A stretch of 64,000 nucleotides of DNA, from assembly GCF_900110275.1 (NCBI RefSeq), contig NZ_FODC01000003.1, positions 310,001 through 374,000 on the forward strand, read 5' to 3'. The notes under the pieces are model-generated. The model did not search any database. It saw nothing but the letters and a program-made list of their open reading frames with translations, and had not been told where the DNA came from. The DNA is from Duganella sp. CF517. Its GTDB lineage: Bacteria > Pseudomonadota > Gammaproteobacteria > Burkholderiales > Burkholderiaceae_D. A program made the position numbers and the translations under genes. Shown piece after piece: positions 1 through 10,287 of the stretch. How positions within the stretch are numbered: position 1 is the stretch's first letter; every line of letters begins with the position of its first letter.

Positions 1-2
1 AG

Positions 3-110
3 CGCGAGATGCCGGTCAAAACGGTCAAGCTCGAAAATATCGCCGTCCGGGCGGTGAGGGAAACGCCGATTATGACGGAAAACGTTGTTGGTTTCGTCAA
101 CGCAAACTAG
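3..110 (+). CDS. 3' end of an unidentified gene (partial)
   Basis: An open frame enters from the left edge and ends at a TAG at 108-110, giving about 35 residues. Third codon positions are mostly G or C, as in neighbouring genes, and no other frame is open so cleanly. The tail (ending VVGFVNAN) shows no motif I recognise. The next gene starts 77 bases downstream on the same strand. This could be a chance open frame. Confidence 0.4.
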   Translation, partial: REMPVKTVKLENIAVRAVRETPIMTENVVGFVNAN

Positions 111-187
111 TCCGGCCGGCGCGGCGACAATCGGGCGCGGCGCCGGCATGGATTACAATGCATGCTTCTCAACACTGAAAGCAGCGC

Positions 188-1747
188 ATGGAATGGCTAT
201 TCGACCCAAACATTTGGGTCGGTCTGTTTGCATTAATCGTTCTCGAAATCGTACTTGGCGTCGACAATCTCATCTTCATCGCGATCCTCGCCGATAAACT
301 GGCGCCGGAGCAGCGCGACAAGGCGAGGCTCGTCGGCCTGAGCCTGGCGATGCTGATGCGCCTGGGCTTGTTGAGCGTAATGTCCTGGCTGGTCACCCTG
401 ACCGAACCGCTGTTCTCGATTGCCGCGCTAAGCTTCTCCGGACGGGATTTGATCCTGCTGCTGGGCGGCTTCTTCCTGCTGTTCAAAGCCACGATCGAGC
501 TCCACGAGCGGGTCGAAGGCAAGGTGCACGAAACCCAGGGCGGCTCCAGGGTCTACGCCGGTTTCGGCGCGGTCGTCGCCCAGATCATCGTGCTCGACGC
601 CGTGTTTTCGCTCGACGCGGTCATCACGGCGGTCGGCATGGTGGATGAGCTTGGCGTCATGATGGCCGCCGTCGTCATTTCGATGGGCGTGATGCTGCTT
701 GCCTCCAAGCCGCTGACCCGCTTCGTCAATGCCCATCCGACGGTGGTGGTGCTGTGCCTGAGTTTCCTCTTGATGATCGGCCTGAGCCTGATCGCCGAGG
801 GCCTCGGCTTCCACATTCCGAAGGGTTATCTGTATGCCGCCATCGGCTTCTCGGTGGTGATCGAGGCGCTCAACCAGTTGGCGCGCCGTAATTTCGTCAC
901 CCGCGAATCGCGTGTTCCATTGCGCGACCGCACCGCCGATGCCGTGTTGCGCCTGTTGGGCAGCAAGAAGCGCGTCGCCGCCGGTGGCGAAGAAGAGGGC
1001 ACCACGACGGCCGTGGTGCCGGAAGCGTTCGAGCAAGAAGAGCGCAACATGGTCAGCGGCGTGCTCAGCTTGTCGCAACGCTCGGTGCGCTCGATCATGA
1101 CGGTGCGCTCGAACATTTCATGGATCGACCTGGACGCCGACACGGCCACGATCCAGGGCCAGATTCTGGAAACGCCGCACAGTTTCTTCCCGGTCAGCCG
1201 TGGGCAGCTGGACAACATCATCGGCGTCGTCCGCGCCAAGGAGCTGATGGCCAACCTGGCGCGCGGCGTGCCGATCCCGCCCGAGCATATCCGCGAGCCC
1301 ATCATCATGCCCGAGGCCAGCGGCGTGCTGAAGGTGATGGAGACGTTGAAGCGTTCGCGCGGTCAATTGGTGTTGATCGCCGACGAGTACGGCACGATCC
1401 AGGGCGTGGTGACGCCGATCGATATCCTGGAAGCGATCGCCGGCGAGTTCCCCGACGAGGACGAGCAGCCGGATGTGCAGGAGCAGGGGCCGGGTTGCTG
1501 GCGCGTCGCCGGCACGGCCGATCTGCATTATCTGGAGCAAGTGCTGGAGACGGACGAACTGATCAGCGAGAACGACGATTACACGTCGCTGGCGGGCTTC
1601 ATGCTGGAGCGTCTCGGCAACCTGCCCACCGTGGGCGAGGCGGTCGAGGTTGACGGTCTGCGGTTCGAGGTGATCGAGGTGGTCGAGCGGCGCATCGCGG
1701 CCGTGATGGTGACGCGCGTCGAACCGGCGACATCGGTCGACGAATAA
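188..1747 (+). CDS. TerC-family membrane protein with CBS pair and CorC/HlyC domain
   Basis: A 519-residue inner-membrane protein. Residues about 1-235 form a TerC domain of hydrophobic segments, including the [12 protein letters not shown] stretch and a later SLDAV motif with acidic residues inside membrane helices. Residues about 290-415 are a CBS pair ([23 protein letters not shown]), and about 425-510 a transporter-associated CorC/HlyC domain. This order and length match the YoaE/YegH type. TerC proteins are linked to metal-ion (Mn2+) export or metal resistance, and CBS pairs often bind nucleotides; the substrate here is not known. The ATG at 188 lies upstream of the first helix, but its ribosome site is weak. 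Confidence 0.9.
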   Translation: MEWLFDPNIWVGLFALIVLEIVLGVDNLIFIAILADKLAPEQRDKARLVGLSLAMLMRLGLLSVMSWLVTLTEPLFSIAALSFSGRDLILLLGGFFLLFKATIELHERVEGKVHETQGGSRVYAGFGAVVAQIIVLDAVFSLDAVITAVGMVDELGVMMAAVVISMGVMLLASKPLTRFVNAHPTVVVLCLSFLLMIGLSLIAEGLGFHIPKGYLYAAIGFSVVIEALNQLARRNFVTRESRVPLRDRTADAVLRLLGSKKRVAAGGEEEGTTTAVVPEAFEQEERNMVSGVLSLSQRSVRSIMTVRSNISWIDLDADTATIQGQILETPHSFFPVSRGQLDNIIGVVRAKELMANLARGVPIPPEHIREPIIMPEASGVLKVMETLKRSRGQLVLIADEYGTIQGVVTPIDILEAIAGEFPDEDEQPDVQEQGPGCWRVAGTADLHYLEQVLETDELISENDDYTSLAGFMLERLGNLPTVGEAVEVDGLRFEVIEVVERRIAAVMVTRVEPATSVDE

Positions 1748-2005
1748 CGCGCGGGGGTCGTCGGCGGCGCATTTCCAGGCCGCTGACGTGTCCCAGCGCG
1801 CAGCGTGGACACGCCGAGGCGGTCACCCGAGGCCTGCCAAGCCGGTGCCCATTCGCCCAGCGCGTGTCTGAACTTTTCACTTTCGATGCATCCACATCAA
1901 GGATGCGTACGTATTTATGTCTGAATGACCGGTGAAGTGCCGCCGGTCGCGGCAAGGCACTAAGAGGCCTTGGCAGACTAACGCGATCAATCGAAGGAGA
2001 AGCAT

Positions 2006-2707
2006 ATGAGTCCAGCGCGCATGGTGTTCGAAGAATTCCTACGGTCCAAAAAGAGCGCGGACGCGCCCAAGAGCACGCGACAGCGATATCACGCCATGGC
2101 GGGGATTTGGACGGAGCGCTACACGCCCGACGTCTTTCGCGATCTTCACCCCTATATTCTCGCAAAAGGATGGCGTCCGATCGGGTGGAAGGGAACGCGC
2201 AAGCCAAATCCGCGATTCGACATGGATCTGGTGCCGAGCAAGCGGCCACGGCCTGCCTGGGATATTTACAGCCGGCCGATCCAGGATTTCGGCAGCGTCA
2301 CCGAGATTTGGGCCGGGCTCTATGGGTCTTCCGACATCGAGGTCGCCAAGGGTTACTTGGGGGATGATGGCGGCGAAGGCGGCACGATGTTCCGCATCTA
2401 TGTGAAAAGGGAATATGTCGGTCACAACTACAAGTTGCCTGTGAACGAAGGCATGGACGGTGAGATGGCAAAGCGCTTTGTCACCCGCCAGCGCAGTGAT
2501 CCAAATTTGAGGTATTGCTCCTTGTCAGGTCCGCAGACCCCGGGGACCGGCGAGGCATCGCTTCCAGAAACGTTTTTCTTCGGCCCCGAGATTTCGAAAT
2601 GCATCATGTTGATGCCGGTGCCGCGGGCTTTGTACATGGATGGCCAGAACGCGCCGGTGCTCAGGTCGTTTGCCACCAATGACGTCATCAGCAAAACCAT
2701 CTCGTGA
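2006..2707 (+). CDS. Orphan hypothetical protein, 233 aa
   Basis: The ATG is preceded by a good ribosome site (GAAGGAGA). The 233-residue product has no signal peptide or membrane segment and no catalytic motif I recognise. It is rich in aromatic and basic residues, including RYHAMAGIWTERYTPDVF near the N-terminus. Codons are less G/C-rich at third positions than in flanking genes, which may indicate recent acquisition. About 258 bases of apparently non-coding DNA precede it, and the next gene is convergent. No function is proposed. Confidence 0.7.
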   Translation: MSPARMVFEEFLRSKKSADAPKSTRQRYHAMAGIWTERYTPDVFRDLHPYILAKGWRPIGWKGTRKPNPRFDMDLVPSKRPRPAWDIYSRPIQDFGSVTEIWAGLYGSSDIEVAKGYLGDDGGEGGTMFRIYVKREYVGHNYKLPVNEGMDGEMAKRFVTRQRSDPNLRYCSLSGPQTPGTGEASLPETFFFGPEISKCIMLMPVPRALYMDGQNAPVLRSFATNDVISKTIS

Positions 2708-2887
2708 CGGCGGCCCGGGGGGCGGGTGTCGCCACCAGACTGGCCTACCAGCTCGACTGCTTCGCGTTTGGAAGAGCACGCTGAAGCCAGCGCTTGCACG
2801 TCTGCAATGCGGCGGGCGCTGTCGTTGGCCCGCCAGACACCGCGTCTCGGGTCAAGTGTCAACTAGTAAAACGGACATGCTCCACCA

Positions 2888-3742
2888 TCACTTCATCCGC
2901 CGCAAAATCGCATACATATTGTCGCTGAGCGGGCTGCGATCCAAGATCGACATCCGCACCACATCCAACCCGGCCAACCGCGCCGTCGCCTTCAATGTCT
3001 CCGGCGTGAAGTAATTCACATGGTCCGGCCAACGGAATCCGCACCAGCGCGACCCGCGCAAATACCGGTTGAAGCAATTGTAGTTGGGCACCTTGACCAG
3101 TATCGATCCACCGGGTTTGAGCCGCTTCGCCGAGCGCTCCAGCACCGTCAGCGGATTGATGTCGTGCTCAAGAAAAGACGCCATGATGATAACGTCGAAG
3201 TACCCGTCGTCGAAATCGTCCAACCCATCCATCGCCGACGCGTGCACGCAGCGGCCGCCGGCCTTGCGCAGCTTGCCGTCCGATATCCTCGACAGCTCTT
3301 GCGATATCTCTATGCCGTGCGGCACGCTTTTGCCACGCAAATCGGCCGGCAGCGACTTGAACAAATCATCGAGCAGCGAACCCCAGCCACAGCCGACATC
3401 GAGCACGTTGATCCTGGCGCCGCGCGCATCGCGGATCAGCCGCTGCACCAAGGTCAGGCTCTTGTTGCGCTTCAGGATGCGGCCGCGGAAGCGTTTGAGC
3501 GCGGTGCTGATCGCGTAGCGCAAAGGCTCCGCTTGCTTGCGGGCCTGCGTTTCCTTTTCGAACGTCACCTCGTAGGCGAAGTCCTGTGACAGCTCCTCGT
3601 ATGCCGGAGGATTGGCCAGGAACACAATGCCGGTCTGCCTGCACTGTTTCAGCCGCCACGGCGAGGGCGCGTAGGGTAAGTCGATTTCGTCACCGCCGTG
3701 CGCGCGGAGCGGAGAGATCCTTAGTCGTGCAGCGATAGTCAT
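2888..3742 (-). CDS. Class I SAM-dependent methyltransferase
   Basis: A 284-residue soluble protein with a Methyltransf_23-type fold. SAM motif I is INVLDVGCGWGSLLDD at about residues 114-129. An acidic residue in the following segment and the DVIIMASFLEHDINP motif, typical of this family's post-II region, follow. The region LKPGGSILVKVPNYNCFNRYL matches the usual strand-5 motif. The about 100-residue N-terminal region resembles polysaccharide- or lipid-modifying methyltransferases, but the substrate cannot be deduced. It converges with the orphan gene, and no adjacent gene suggests a pathway. No strong ribosome site precedes the ATG at 3742. Confidence 0.85.
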   Translation of the reverse strand: MTIAARLRISPLRAHGGDEIDLPYAPSPWRLKQCRQTGIVFLANPPAYEELSQDFAYEVTFEKETQARKQAEPLRYAISTALKRFRGRILKRNKSLTLVQRLIRDARGARINVLDVGCGWGSLLDDLFKSLPADLRGKSVPHGIEISQELSRISDGKLRKAGGRCVHASAMDGLDDFDDGYFDVIIMASFLEHDINPLTVLERSAKRLKPGGSILVKVPNYNCFNRYLRGSRWCGFRWPDHVNYFTPETLKATARLAGLDVVRMSILDRSPLSDNMYAILRRMK

Positions 3743-3829
3743 GGGCTGATGTCCGGCTGGTCGGTTGCGGGAGCGTGCCGAGAAAGATTAGCATGGAGAT
3801 ATTGCAGAACGATGACTTGGGCTATCGCG

Positions 3830-6328
3830 CTATCGCGGTGTCGCGCCGTAGTAACGCGCCGCGCCCTCGGGAACGATGTCGACACGGTCCAGCATGAACC
3901 CGGGGTCCATCGCGTACAGGCGCAGCCGATGCTTGCCCGGCGCAAGCCGCTGCGGCGGCAACGACCGCACCGCAGTATTGCTCAGCACGTTGAGCTTCCA
4001 TTCGTCGCTGCGCCCGTGGGTGCGGAAGTCGAGTATCGCCAGCGCGCCGTCATCGATGCGATAACCGAGCCTGAGTTGATTTTCCGACGTCAGGGGATGG
4101 GTGGGGAGGGCGACGATGTTCACGCCGACCGGGCCGCTGGAATCGGAGTGGAACTCGATCACCAGCGGCGCCACATCCGCAGCCTGGCCCGCCTCGACGG
4201 AGGACAAGGCCAGCGACGAACGCAGCACCGCGCCCATGCTGCCCAGCTCCTCGATCTTTTGCCATTGCGGATGCGGCGCCGCGCTGGAAGCCGCGATCGA
4301 CACCGCGCGCGGCCGCGCTGCCTGCGTTGGCGGAGAGGCGGACGGCGTGGCCGCTGCCGCTGAGGCGGCGCCCGGTGGAGGCGGCCAGGCCGGCTCGGCA
4401 AACACCGGCAGTCTGCGAGGCGCCATATCCATCATGTGGCGCCATTTGCCGTTGGCCAGTCCATTGTATTCGGCGGTATCGGCGACAATGGCTCGGTGCG
4501 CCGCCTTGGCCTGCGTCACATACTGCTCGGCGCGGGCGCCGGCGTTGTCCGGCAACCCTGCCAACTCCAGCTTCAGGATGCGCGCGTTGAGGTTGGCGCT
4601 CGCGCGTACCGGGTACAGCACCAGTTCGTGGAACGCGTCGCGGCGCTCGGCCGGCATCGCTTGCGCCAGCGCCTCGGCGCGCGCGGTGATGGCGGCATAT
4701 CTATCCAGACGGCGCAGCGCCTCGTCGCCGCCCGATTGCAGATACGCCGTCGGCTTGTTCGGCGTGGTCGGCTCGGTCTGGCCGAAGCCCATGAATTCCG
4801 GCCGGCGCTCCCAGGCCAGCGCGTAGTATTCCATCATGATGTCGGTGATCTGCCGCGCTTGTTCAGTATCGAACTGGCGCGCCAACCAGTCATGCAGGTG
4901 TTCGCTGGGCGCCTGAGCCAGCAGAGTGTGATCGAAGGCCAGATCGAGAAAGTACTGGCTCAGGTATTCCAGCGGCTTGATATCGCCGACGTTGGCCACC
5001 CACAGCTTGCGCGCGCCGGTGTGCCAGGCGCGCTCCAGTTGCTCGCGCACCAGCGACGGATGCGTCGTTCCCAGCCACAGATAATCGTGCGGCCGGCCCC
5101 AGTAGGACAAATGATAGTAAAGCCCCGCGCCGCCGCCGCGTTTGGCCTCGGTCGCGGTGCCGAGCTGGCTGATATATCCGTAGTTGTCGTCCGGCCAAAT
5201 CAGGCTGATGTCGTCCGGCACCTTCAGCCCGGCCTTGTAAATATCGAGCACTTCCTTGTACAAGGTGAGCACTTGCGGAATCCGCTCCGGCGGACGGCCC
5301 TGCGCCCTGGACAGCAAGCCGCGCTGGATATCGATCACCTGTTCGACGCCGTCGCGCGCCTCCGCGATCGTCTTCGCGCCTTCCATCGCGCTGTCGTGCA
5401 CGCCGCGCAAGCCGACCGACATCAGGGTTTCGAAACGTTTGACTTGGCGGACACGCTCATCCCAATAGGCGATCATGCGGTCGCGGTTGGTGAAGAAGTT
5501 GAACGGGCCGTTCGCCTTCAGATTCCATTCGCGCACGTTGTTGCGCATCATCGGCTCGGCGTGGGAGGTACCGACCACGATGGCGTAATCGCGCGCCATC
5601 TCCGGGTTGCCGGCGATCTGATAGAAAGGCTTGGTCGAGTCGTGCATCGCCGGCCACAGCGTATTGGCCTTCAGGCGCCACATCAGCTCGTAGATACGCG
5701 CGTAGGTGGCGGGGCCGATGTCGCCGGTCTTGGGATCGTAGGTCTTTGCCGCCCACGGCTGCAAACCCCAGTCCTCGTCGTTGAGGAAGATGCCGCGATA
5801 GTGGACCGACGGCGCGCGCGAGAACACGGTGGCATCATCGATGGCCACGCGGGCCTGGCGGCGCGGCGTCACGTCCGCCCACCATTCCCAGGCCGAGACG
5901 CCGAGTTCGCGCGTCAGGTCCACCACGCCGTAGACCGTGCCACGGACGTCGGAACCGGCGATCAACACATAGCTCTGCTTTTTGGAACGGACGACCAGCC
6001 GTTTGTGCCGCTCCCACTCTCCGCGCAACGCCGCCAGATCAAGGCCGTCGCGCTTGGCCAGCTGGCGCAGCAGCGGCGTGTCGTAGGCGCCGATGACCAC
6101 GCAGGTCTTGCCGCAGTCCTGCAAGCGCGACGAGATGCGCGGCGACTCGCCACTCAGCGCCTGCAGGTCGCGGCCCAGCAGTCGCGCCGCCAGCGCATAG
6201 GTTTTCTGGTCGTCATGAACAATGGCTGCCACCGGACCGCCTCGCCGATACAAGGCCAGCTCACCGGCGCCGGCGCTCTGCACGGAGGCGTACAACGCCC
6301 AACAGGCGAGCGGTCCGGCGAGCCTCAT
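3830..6328 (-). CDS. GH115 alpha-glucuronidase, secreted
   Basis: An 832-residue glycoside hydrolase family 115 protein; this family releases (4-O-methyl-)glucuronic acid from xylan or arabinogalactan side chains. Family landmarks are ELGVSAWEWWADVTP, HYRGIFLNDEDWGLQPW, LKANTLWPAMHD and a GTSHAEPMMRNN motif. The N-terminus is a signal peptide ending near SAGAGEL, so the enzyme is exported. Residues about 690-832 form a C-terminal beta domain after a Pro/Ala-rich linker. Its start overlaps the upstream beta-galactosidase stop by four bases (ATGA), so the two are translationally coupled and probably act on one hemicellulose or arabinogalactan. Confidence 0.92.
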   Translation of the reverse strand: MRLAGPLACWALYASVQSAGAGELALYRRGGPVAAIVHDDQKTYALAARLLGRDLQALSGESPRISSRLQDCGKTCVVIGAYDTPLLRQLAKRDGLDLAALRGEWERHKRLVVRSKKQSYVLIAGSDVRGTVYGVVDLTRELGVSAWEWWADVTPRRQARVAIDDATVFSRAPSVHYRGIFLNDEDWGLQPWAAKTYDPKTGDIGPATYARIYELMWRLKANTLWPAMHDSTKPFYQIAGNPEMARDYAIVVGTSHAEPMMRNNVREWNLKANGPFNFFTNRDRMIAYWDERVRQVKRFETLMSVGLRGVHDSAMEGAKTIAEARDGVEQVIDIQRGLLSRAQGRPPERIPQVLTLYKEVLDIYKAGLKVPDDISLIWPDDNYGYISQLGTATEAKRGGGAGLYYHLSYWGRPHDYLWLGTTHPSLVREQLERAWHTGARKLWVANVGDIKPLEYLSQYFLDLAFDHTLLAQAPSEHLHDWLARQFDTEQARQITDIMMEYYALAWERRPEFMGFGQTEPTTPNKPTAYLQSGGDEALRRLDRYAAITARAEALAQAMPAERRDAFHELVLYPVRASANLNARILKLELAGLPDNAGARAEQYVTQAKAAHRAIVADTAEYNGLANGKWRHMMDMAPRRLPVFAEPAWPPPPGAASAAAATPSASPPTQAARPRAVSIAASSAAPHPQWQKIEELGSMGAVLRSSLALSSVEAGQAADVAPLVIEFHSDSSGPVGVNIVALPTHPLTSENQLRLGYRIDDGALAILDFRTHGRSDEWKLNVLSNTAVRSLPPQRLAPGKHRLRLYAMDPGFMLDRVDIVPEGAARYYGATPR

Positions 6329-9300
6329 CGCTGCGCGCTGGCCGAGGTGGAAGCAGGCGCCGCCCCCGGCATGATCTCGAGCGGCACGCCCCCGCGCACG
6401 GTTCGCAGGTTGACCAGCTTGACGGGTTCCAGCGCGTTGCCGGGCTTGCCGTCGGTGGTGACCGCCAGCGCGATAGTGTTGGCGCCGTTCGGGTTCAGGA
6501 TGCCCGGCGGGATCACAAAGACGCGTTGCGGCCCGATGTGGGCGATGAACTGTCCCATGTTCCAGCCGTTGACGAAGATCAGCGCGCGGTTCTCGCGCTC
6601 CGAACGCGGCTTGGTGGTGTCGCCGAACGCCAGTCCAAGCTGGATGTCGTGGCCCTTCGGCAAGTCCAGATCGAACGCGGTCCGCAGCCAGTAGGTGCCC
6701 GGCGCCGGCGGCGCGTCGCCGGTCCTGGCCTTGGCCCAGCCGGCATTGAAAGTCTTGCCAGCCGCCGCCGGCAGGTACCAGCCCTCTCGTTCGCCGTACA
6801 GGCCGCCGTTGTTCATCGGACCGCGCACGACGTCGACGATGTTCTCGCCACCCTGCGTGCCCTGGATGCGCCAGTCGATCGGCACGGCGTAGCGCCGGCC
6901 GCCGCGCGACGTCAGCGAGGCCGAGATCAAGCCGCGCGCCTCGCGGTGATAGTCGTCGGCCATCAGGTTCCAGTTGTGCGAGTTGTTGCGCACCATGACC
7001 GCAATCACGTGCGGACCGTTCGCCAACTTGTCGCCGAGTGTGAACTTCACGCTGTCCGTGGTCTCGGGGAAGGAGCGGCCGACGTCGAGTTCATGCTGGC
7101 CGATGAACTTACCATCGACCCACACCTGTATCATGCCCGCGCCACCGGCGCCGTAAAACAGTTCCAGCTGATTGCTCTTCGTGTCGGTCAGGTCGAGGCG
7201 GCCGCGATACCAGACGTCGCCGTGGTGGAAACCGTAATCGCTCATCGACAAGGTCGGCTGGCCGCGTTCCGGCATGGTCCATGTCTGCGCCGCCGAGGCG
7301 CGTTGGTCGGCCTTGATCCAGGCCGAGTCGTCGAACTTCGGTTGCGCCTCGGGCCTGTCCATGCGCCGCGTCCAGCCCAGCGCGCCGAGGTCGGGCAGCT
7401 TCACGACTTCCGGCCCTTTCAACGCGGCGGTGCGCAGGCTGCCGTCCGGCTGGGCGGTGACCGCAAGGCTCTCGCCGTTGAAGGTGACCGCCGCGACGGA
7501 TGGTCCCCAAATCTGCATATCGCTGACGGCTGTCGTATCGCCCGTTAGCGCCAGCTTTCCGCCCGCCAGGCTGGCCGAGCGCACCATCGCGGGACTCAGT
7601 TGAAGAACCTGGCCGGCCGGCGTTTTCTGGCTCCAGAAGGCGATGCTGTGTTTCTCGTCGGCCAGCAACAGCAGCAGCGGCGTGCGGCCGCCGCCGGAGA
7701 TGCGCACGCGCGCCAGGCCGTCGTGGACGTAATCTAGCTTGAGGACGCCGTTGTCGTAGCGCGATGTCACCTTGCCTTCGATGACCTCCACCCTGGGCGC
7801 GCTGGCGTAGCGCAGCAAGGTCTCGCCCGGCTCGCCGCCGCGGCCGTGCAGCAGCGCGATGTCGCGCTCGCCGTTGGCGAAGTGCGTCTGCAGTTCCGAC
7901 GTCGAGTAGACCAGGTGATGACGCTCCAGCTTGTAGTCGGCCAGCAGCATCTTGGCGTCCTGGCCGTTCAGGCGCAGCGGTACCTTGTACGTGCCGTCCC
8001 TGGTCGTCAGGTCGAAGGTGAAGCTGTCGCTGGTCAGCAGGTCGGACGGGCTGTGGACCGCGAACAGGATATGCGTGTTCAGATCGGGATTGATGTTGTG
8101 ATAAACCTTGACCTTGTCGGACGAGGTCTTGATCTCCGGTCCCTTGTCCATCTTCGCCAGCGCCTGCTCGGCCGCCTGCACCAGCATGCCTTGCTGTTTC
8201 AGCCCGTAGGCCTTGGTCCGCAAGCCCCGGTCCTCCGAGATCGGCGCGCCGTAATCGTAGGAGGTGTACACCACCGGCCCGGCCAGCCAGCCCCACGAGG
8301 TGCCGCCGAACGTCATGTAGATGTTGTGGATCGTGATGCGGTTGATCAGGTTGGTGCCATAGAAGACCCGTTGGTAGCCGGTTCCCTGGCGCTCGCCGGT
8401 GCAATTGTAGGTGCCGTTCGAGCCCCAGTAGTCGAACCACCCGCCGCCCAGTTCGGCGGCGAAACCCGGCGTCTTCGGCGACGACAGCGCACCGATCTTC
8501 GGCGAATTCTTACCGTAGATGCCCCAGTCCGGCGCCCTGTTCGGACCGGCGGGATCGGCGTGCACGTTGCAGGTGCCGCCGGGGTAGCCATCGAACGCGT
8601 ACATGTCGGTCGGGCCGGGATTGGCCCACGGCGCGGTCGAATCCTTGGGCGTCCAGTCAGGCAGCCGTCCGGCGGCGTTGTGGAAGAACGGCACGCTGAT
8701 GCCGTCCGCGCGCGCCTTCCTCGCCAGGTGCTCCATGTGGCGCACGTGCTTCGGCTCGACTTTGCCCAGCTCGTTCTCGAGCTGGTAGGCGATGACGTTG
8801 CCGCCGCCGGTGGTGACCTGATGGCGCGCGATGATGGCGTTAATTTGCGTCATCCACTCGTCGACGGCGCTCAGGTAGACCGGATCGTCGGTGCGCGCCT
8901 CGGCGCGGTTGCGGAACATCCAGCCGGGATAGCCGCCGCCGGTCAGCTCCGCGTTCACATACGGGCCGGTGCGGGCGATGACGTACATGCCTTCCTCTTC
9001 GGCGATCTCGAGCGCGCGTTCGACGTTGCGCACATGCGAGAAATCGTAGACGCCGGGCGCGGCGGAGTGGTAACCCCAGTCGAAATAGAACGCCACGCCG
9101 TTGAAGCCGAGCGCCTTCATCTTCTGGATGACGTCGCGCCATAGTGATGGATTGGGCAGGCGGAACGGGTGGATCTCGCCGGACCAGACCACCACGCGCT
9201 TGCCGTCGATCAGCATCGAATGTTCGTCCCAGCCGACCTTTTTCGGTTGGCCTTTCGGCTTGGTGGCCTGCGCCAGCGCCTTGCGGTCATCGACCAGCAC

Positions 9301-10200
9301 CGAGGCCTGGCCGATAATGCCGGACACGCCGCCCAGTTGTTTGGCCGCGCGCCACGTGCGCAAGCCATCGTCGCTGTCGGAGTACCAGCGGCGGCCGGTG
9401 GCGGCGTCGCCGAAGTACAGGCGCCATTGGCCGCCGGGCAGCTTGACCAGCGAATGGGCGCCGCTGGTGGCGCCCCACCTGGCCCAGTCGCCTTGCCGCT
9501 CGACGGTCCACGGGCCTTGCAACGACTTGGCGCCGGCCATCTCGATCAGGCCGGTGGCGCCGTTGCGGGCGAGGGCGGTGTAGCCGCCGTCGGTGACGGC
9601 GACGATCGTGTCGACATAGTTGTCCGGCAAACCCTGCAACGGCTGCGGCGCCGACCATGCGCCGAAGTCGGCGCTCGGCGTCAACACATAGCTGCCGCCG
9701 GCGCTGCGCGAGACGATGGCCTTCAGCGATCCATCCTTGTCGCGCAGCCATTCCGGCGCGACGACCTGGGCGTTGCCCGGCAGTGCCAGCGGCACGTTGC
9801 GCACGAACTGCCAACTCTTCAGGTCCCGGGAGCGGGTGAGTCCCAGCTCGGCGCTGTCCGCGCCGGTGGCGTACAGCACATAATAGTATCCGTCACTGTG
9901 GCGCACAATCGCCGGGTCGCGCATCAGCTTGCTCGGTGGCCGGTACGCATCGGAAGCCAGCGACGTGAAGGTGACGCCGTCGGTCGACGAGAACAGGCTG
10001 AGCCAGTTGTCCGACGTGCTGTTGAAACTGGCCATCAGAAACGCTGAGGCGTCGGCCGCTCCGCCGCGCGCCTGGCTGGCCGGCCGGTCCGCGTCCGAGG
10101 CCTGCGGAATGCCCAGTTCCTGGGCGGCGCAGCCCAGTGCCAGGGTCGCAGCGCCGATGCCGGCGATGGTTTTTCGAGCGATGCGTGTGAGGTTCGGCAT
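6325..10200 (-). CDS. GH43-like propeller fused to GH35 beta-galactosidase
   Basis: A 1291-residue exported protein. I use the ATG at 10200, which starts directly on a secretion signal (MPNLTRIARK, then LALGCAAQ); an upstream ATG at 10266 would add 22 residues in front of it. Residues about 40-325 look like a GH43/GH32-type beta-propeller (RDPAIVRHSDGYYYVLYAT). Residues about 350-700 form a GH35 barrel with YQLENELGK (acid/base E477) and FAAELGGGWFDYWG (nucleophile E583). The rest is beta-rich, with galactose-binding-like domains. GH35 removes terminal beta-galactose. The propeller fusion is unusual and roughly doubles typical family length. The Cys in LALGC is an imperfect lipobox. Confidence 0.88.
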   Translation of the reverse strand: MPNLTRIARKTIAGIGAATLALGCAAQELGIPQASDADRPASQARGGAADASAFLMASFNSTSDNWLSLFSSTDGVTFTSLASDAYRPPSKLMRDPAIVRHSDGYYYVLYATGADSAELGLTRSRDLKSWQFVRNVPLALPGNAQVVAPEWLRDKDGSLKAIVSRSAGGSYVLTPSADFGAWSAPQPLQGLPDNYVDTIVAVTDGGYTALARNGATGLIEMAGAKSLQGPWTVERQGDWARWGATSGAHSLVKLPGGQWRLYFGDAATGRRWYSDSDDGLRTWRAAKQLGGVSGIIGQASVLVDDRKALAQATKPKGQPKKVGWDEHSMLIDGKRVVVWSGEIHPFRLPNPSLWRDVIQKMKALGFNGVAFYFDWGYHSAAPGVYDFSHVRNVERALEIAEEEGMYVIARTGPYVNAELTGGGYPGWMFRNRAEARTDDPVYLSAVDEWMTQINAIIARHQVTTGGGNVIAYQLENELGKVEPKHVRHMEHLARKARADGISVPFFHNAAGRLPDWTPKDSTAPWANPGPTDMYAFDGYPGGTCNVHADPAGPNRAPDWGIYGKNSPKIGALSSPKTPGFAAELGGGWFDYWGSNGTYNCTGERQGTGYQRVFYGTNLINRITIHNIYMTFGGTSWGWLAGPVVYTSYDYGAPISEDRGLRTKAYGLKQQGMLVQAAEQALAKMDKGPEIKTSSDKVKVYHNINPDLNTHILFAVHSPSDLLTSDSFTFDLTTRDGTYKVPLRLNGQDAKMLLADYKLERHHLVYSTSELQTHFANGERDIALLHGRGGEPGETLLRYASAPRVEVIEGKVTSRYDNGVLKLDYVHDGLARVRISGGGRTPLLLLLADEKHSIAFWSQKTPAGQVLQLSPAMVRSASLAGGKLALTGDTTAVSDMQIWGPSVAAVTFNGESLAVTAQPDGSLRTAALKGPEVVKLPDLGALGWTRRMDRPEAQPKFDDSAWIKADQRASAAQTWTMPERGQPTLSMSDYGFHHGDVWYRGRLDLTDTKSNQLELFYGAGGAGMIQVWVDGKFIGQHELDVGRSFPETTDSVKFTLGDKLANGPHVIAVMVRNNSHNWNLMADDYHREARGLISASLTSRGGRRYAVPIDWRIQGTQGGENIVDVVRGPMNNGGLYGEREGWYLPAAAGKTFNAGWAKARTGDAPPAPGTYWLRTAFDLDLPKGHDIQLGLAFGDTTKPRSERENRALIFVNGWNMGQFIAHIGPQRVFVIPPGILNPNGANTIALAVTTDGKPGNALEPVKLVNLRTVRGGVPLEIMPGAAPASTSASAQR

Positions 10201-10287
10201 GGACCTGGTTCGGTGAGGTAAGAACCCCACATCATAAGTCCATATGCCCCACGGGCAACACGCCACCCGATCAACAAGTTGAGTGAT

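Noticed and set aside
2428..2862. Minus-strand frame at the end of the orphan gene
   Set aside because: Mostly antisense to the orphan gene; the part outside it (2708-2862) is too short to call a remnant.
4436..6694. Long plus-strand frame (752 codons) opposite the glucuronidase gene
   Set aside because: It is an antisense shadow caused by high GC; the minus-strand frame shows GH115 motifs and a signal peptide, and this one shows none.
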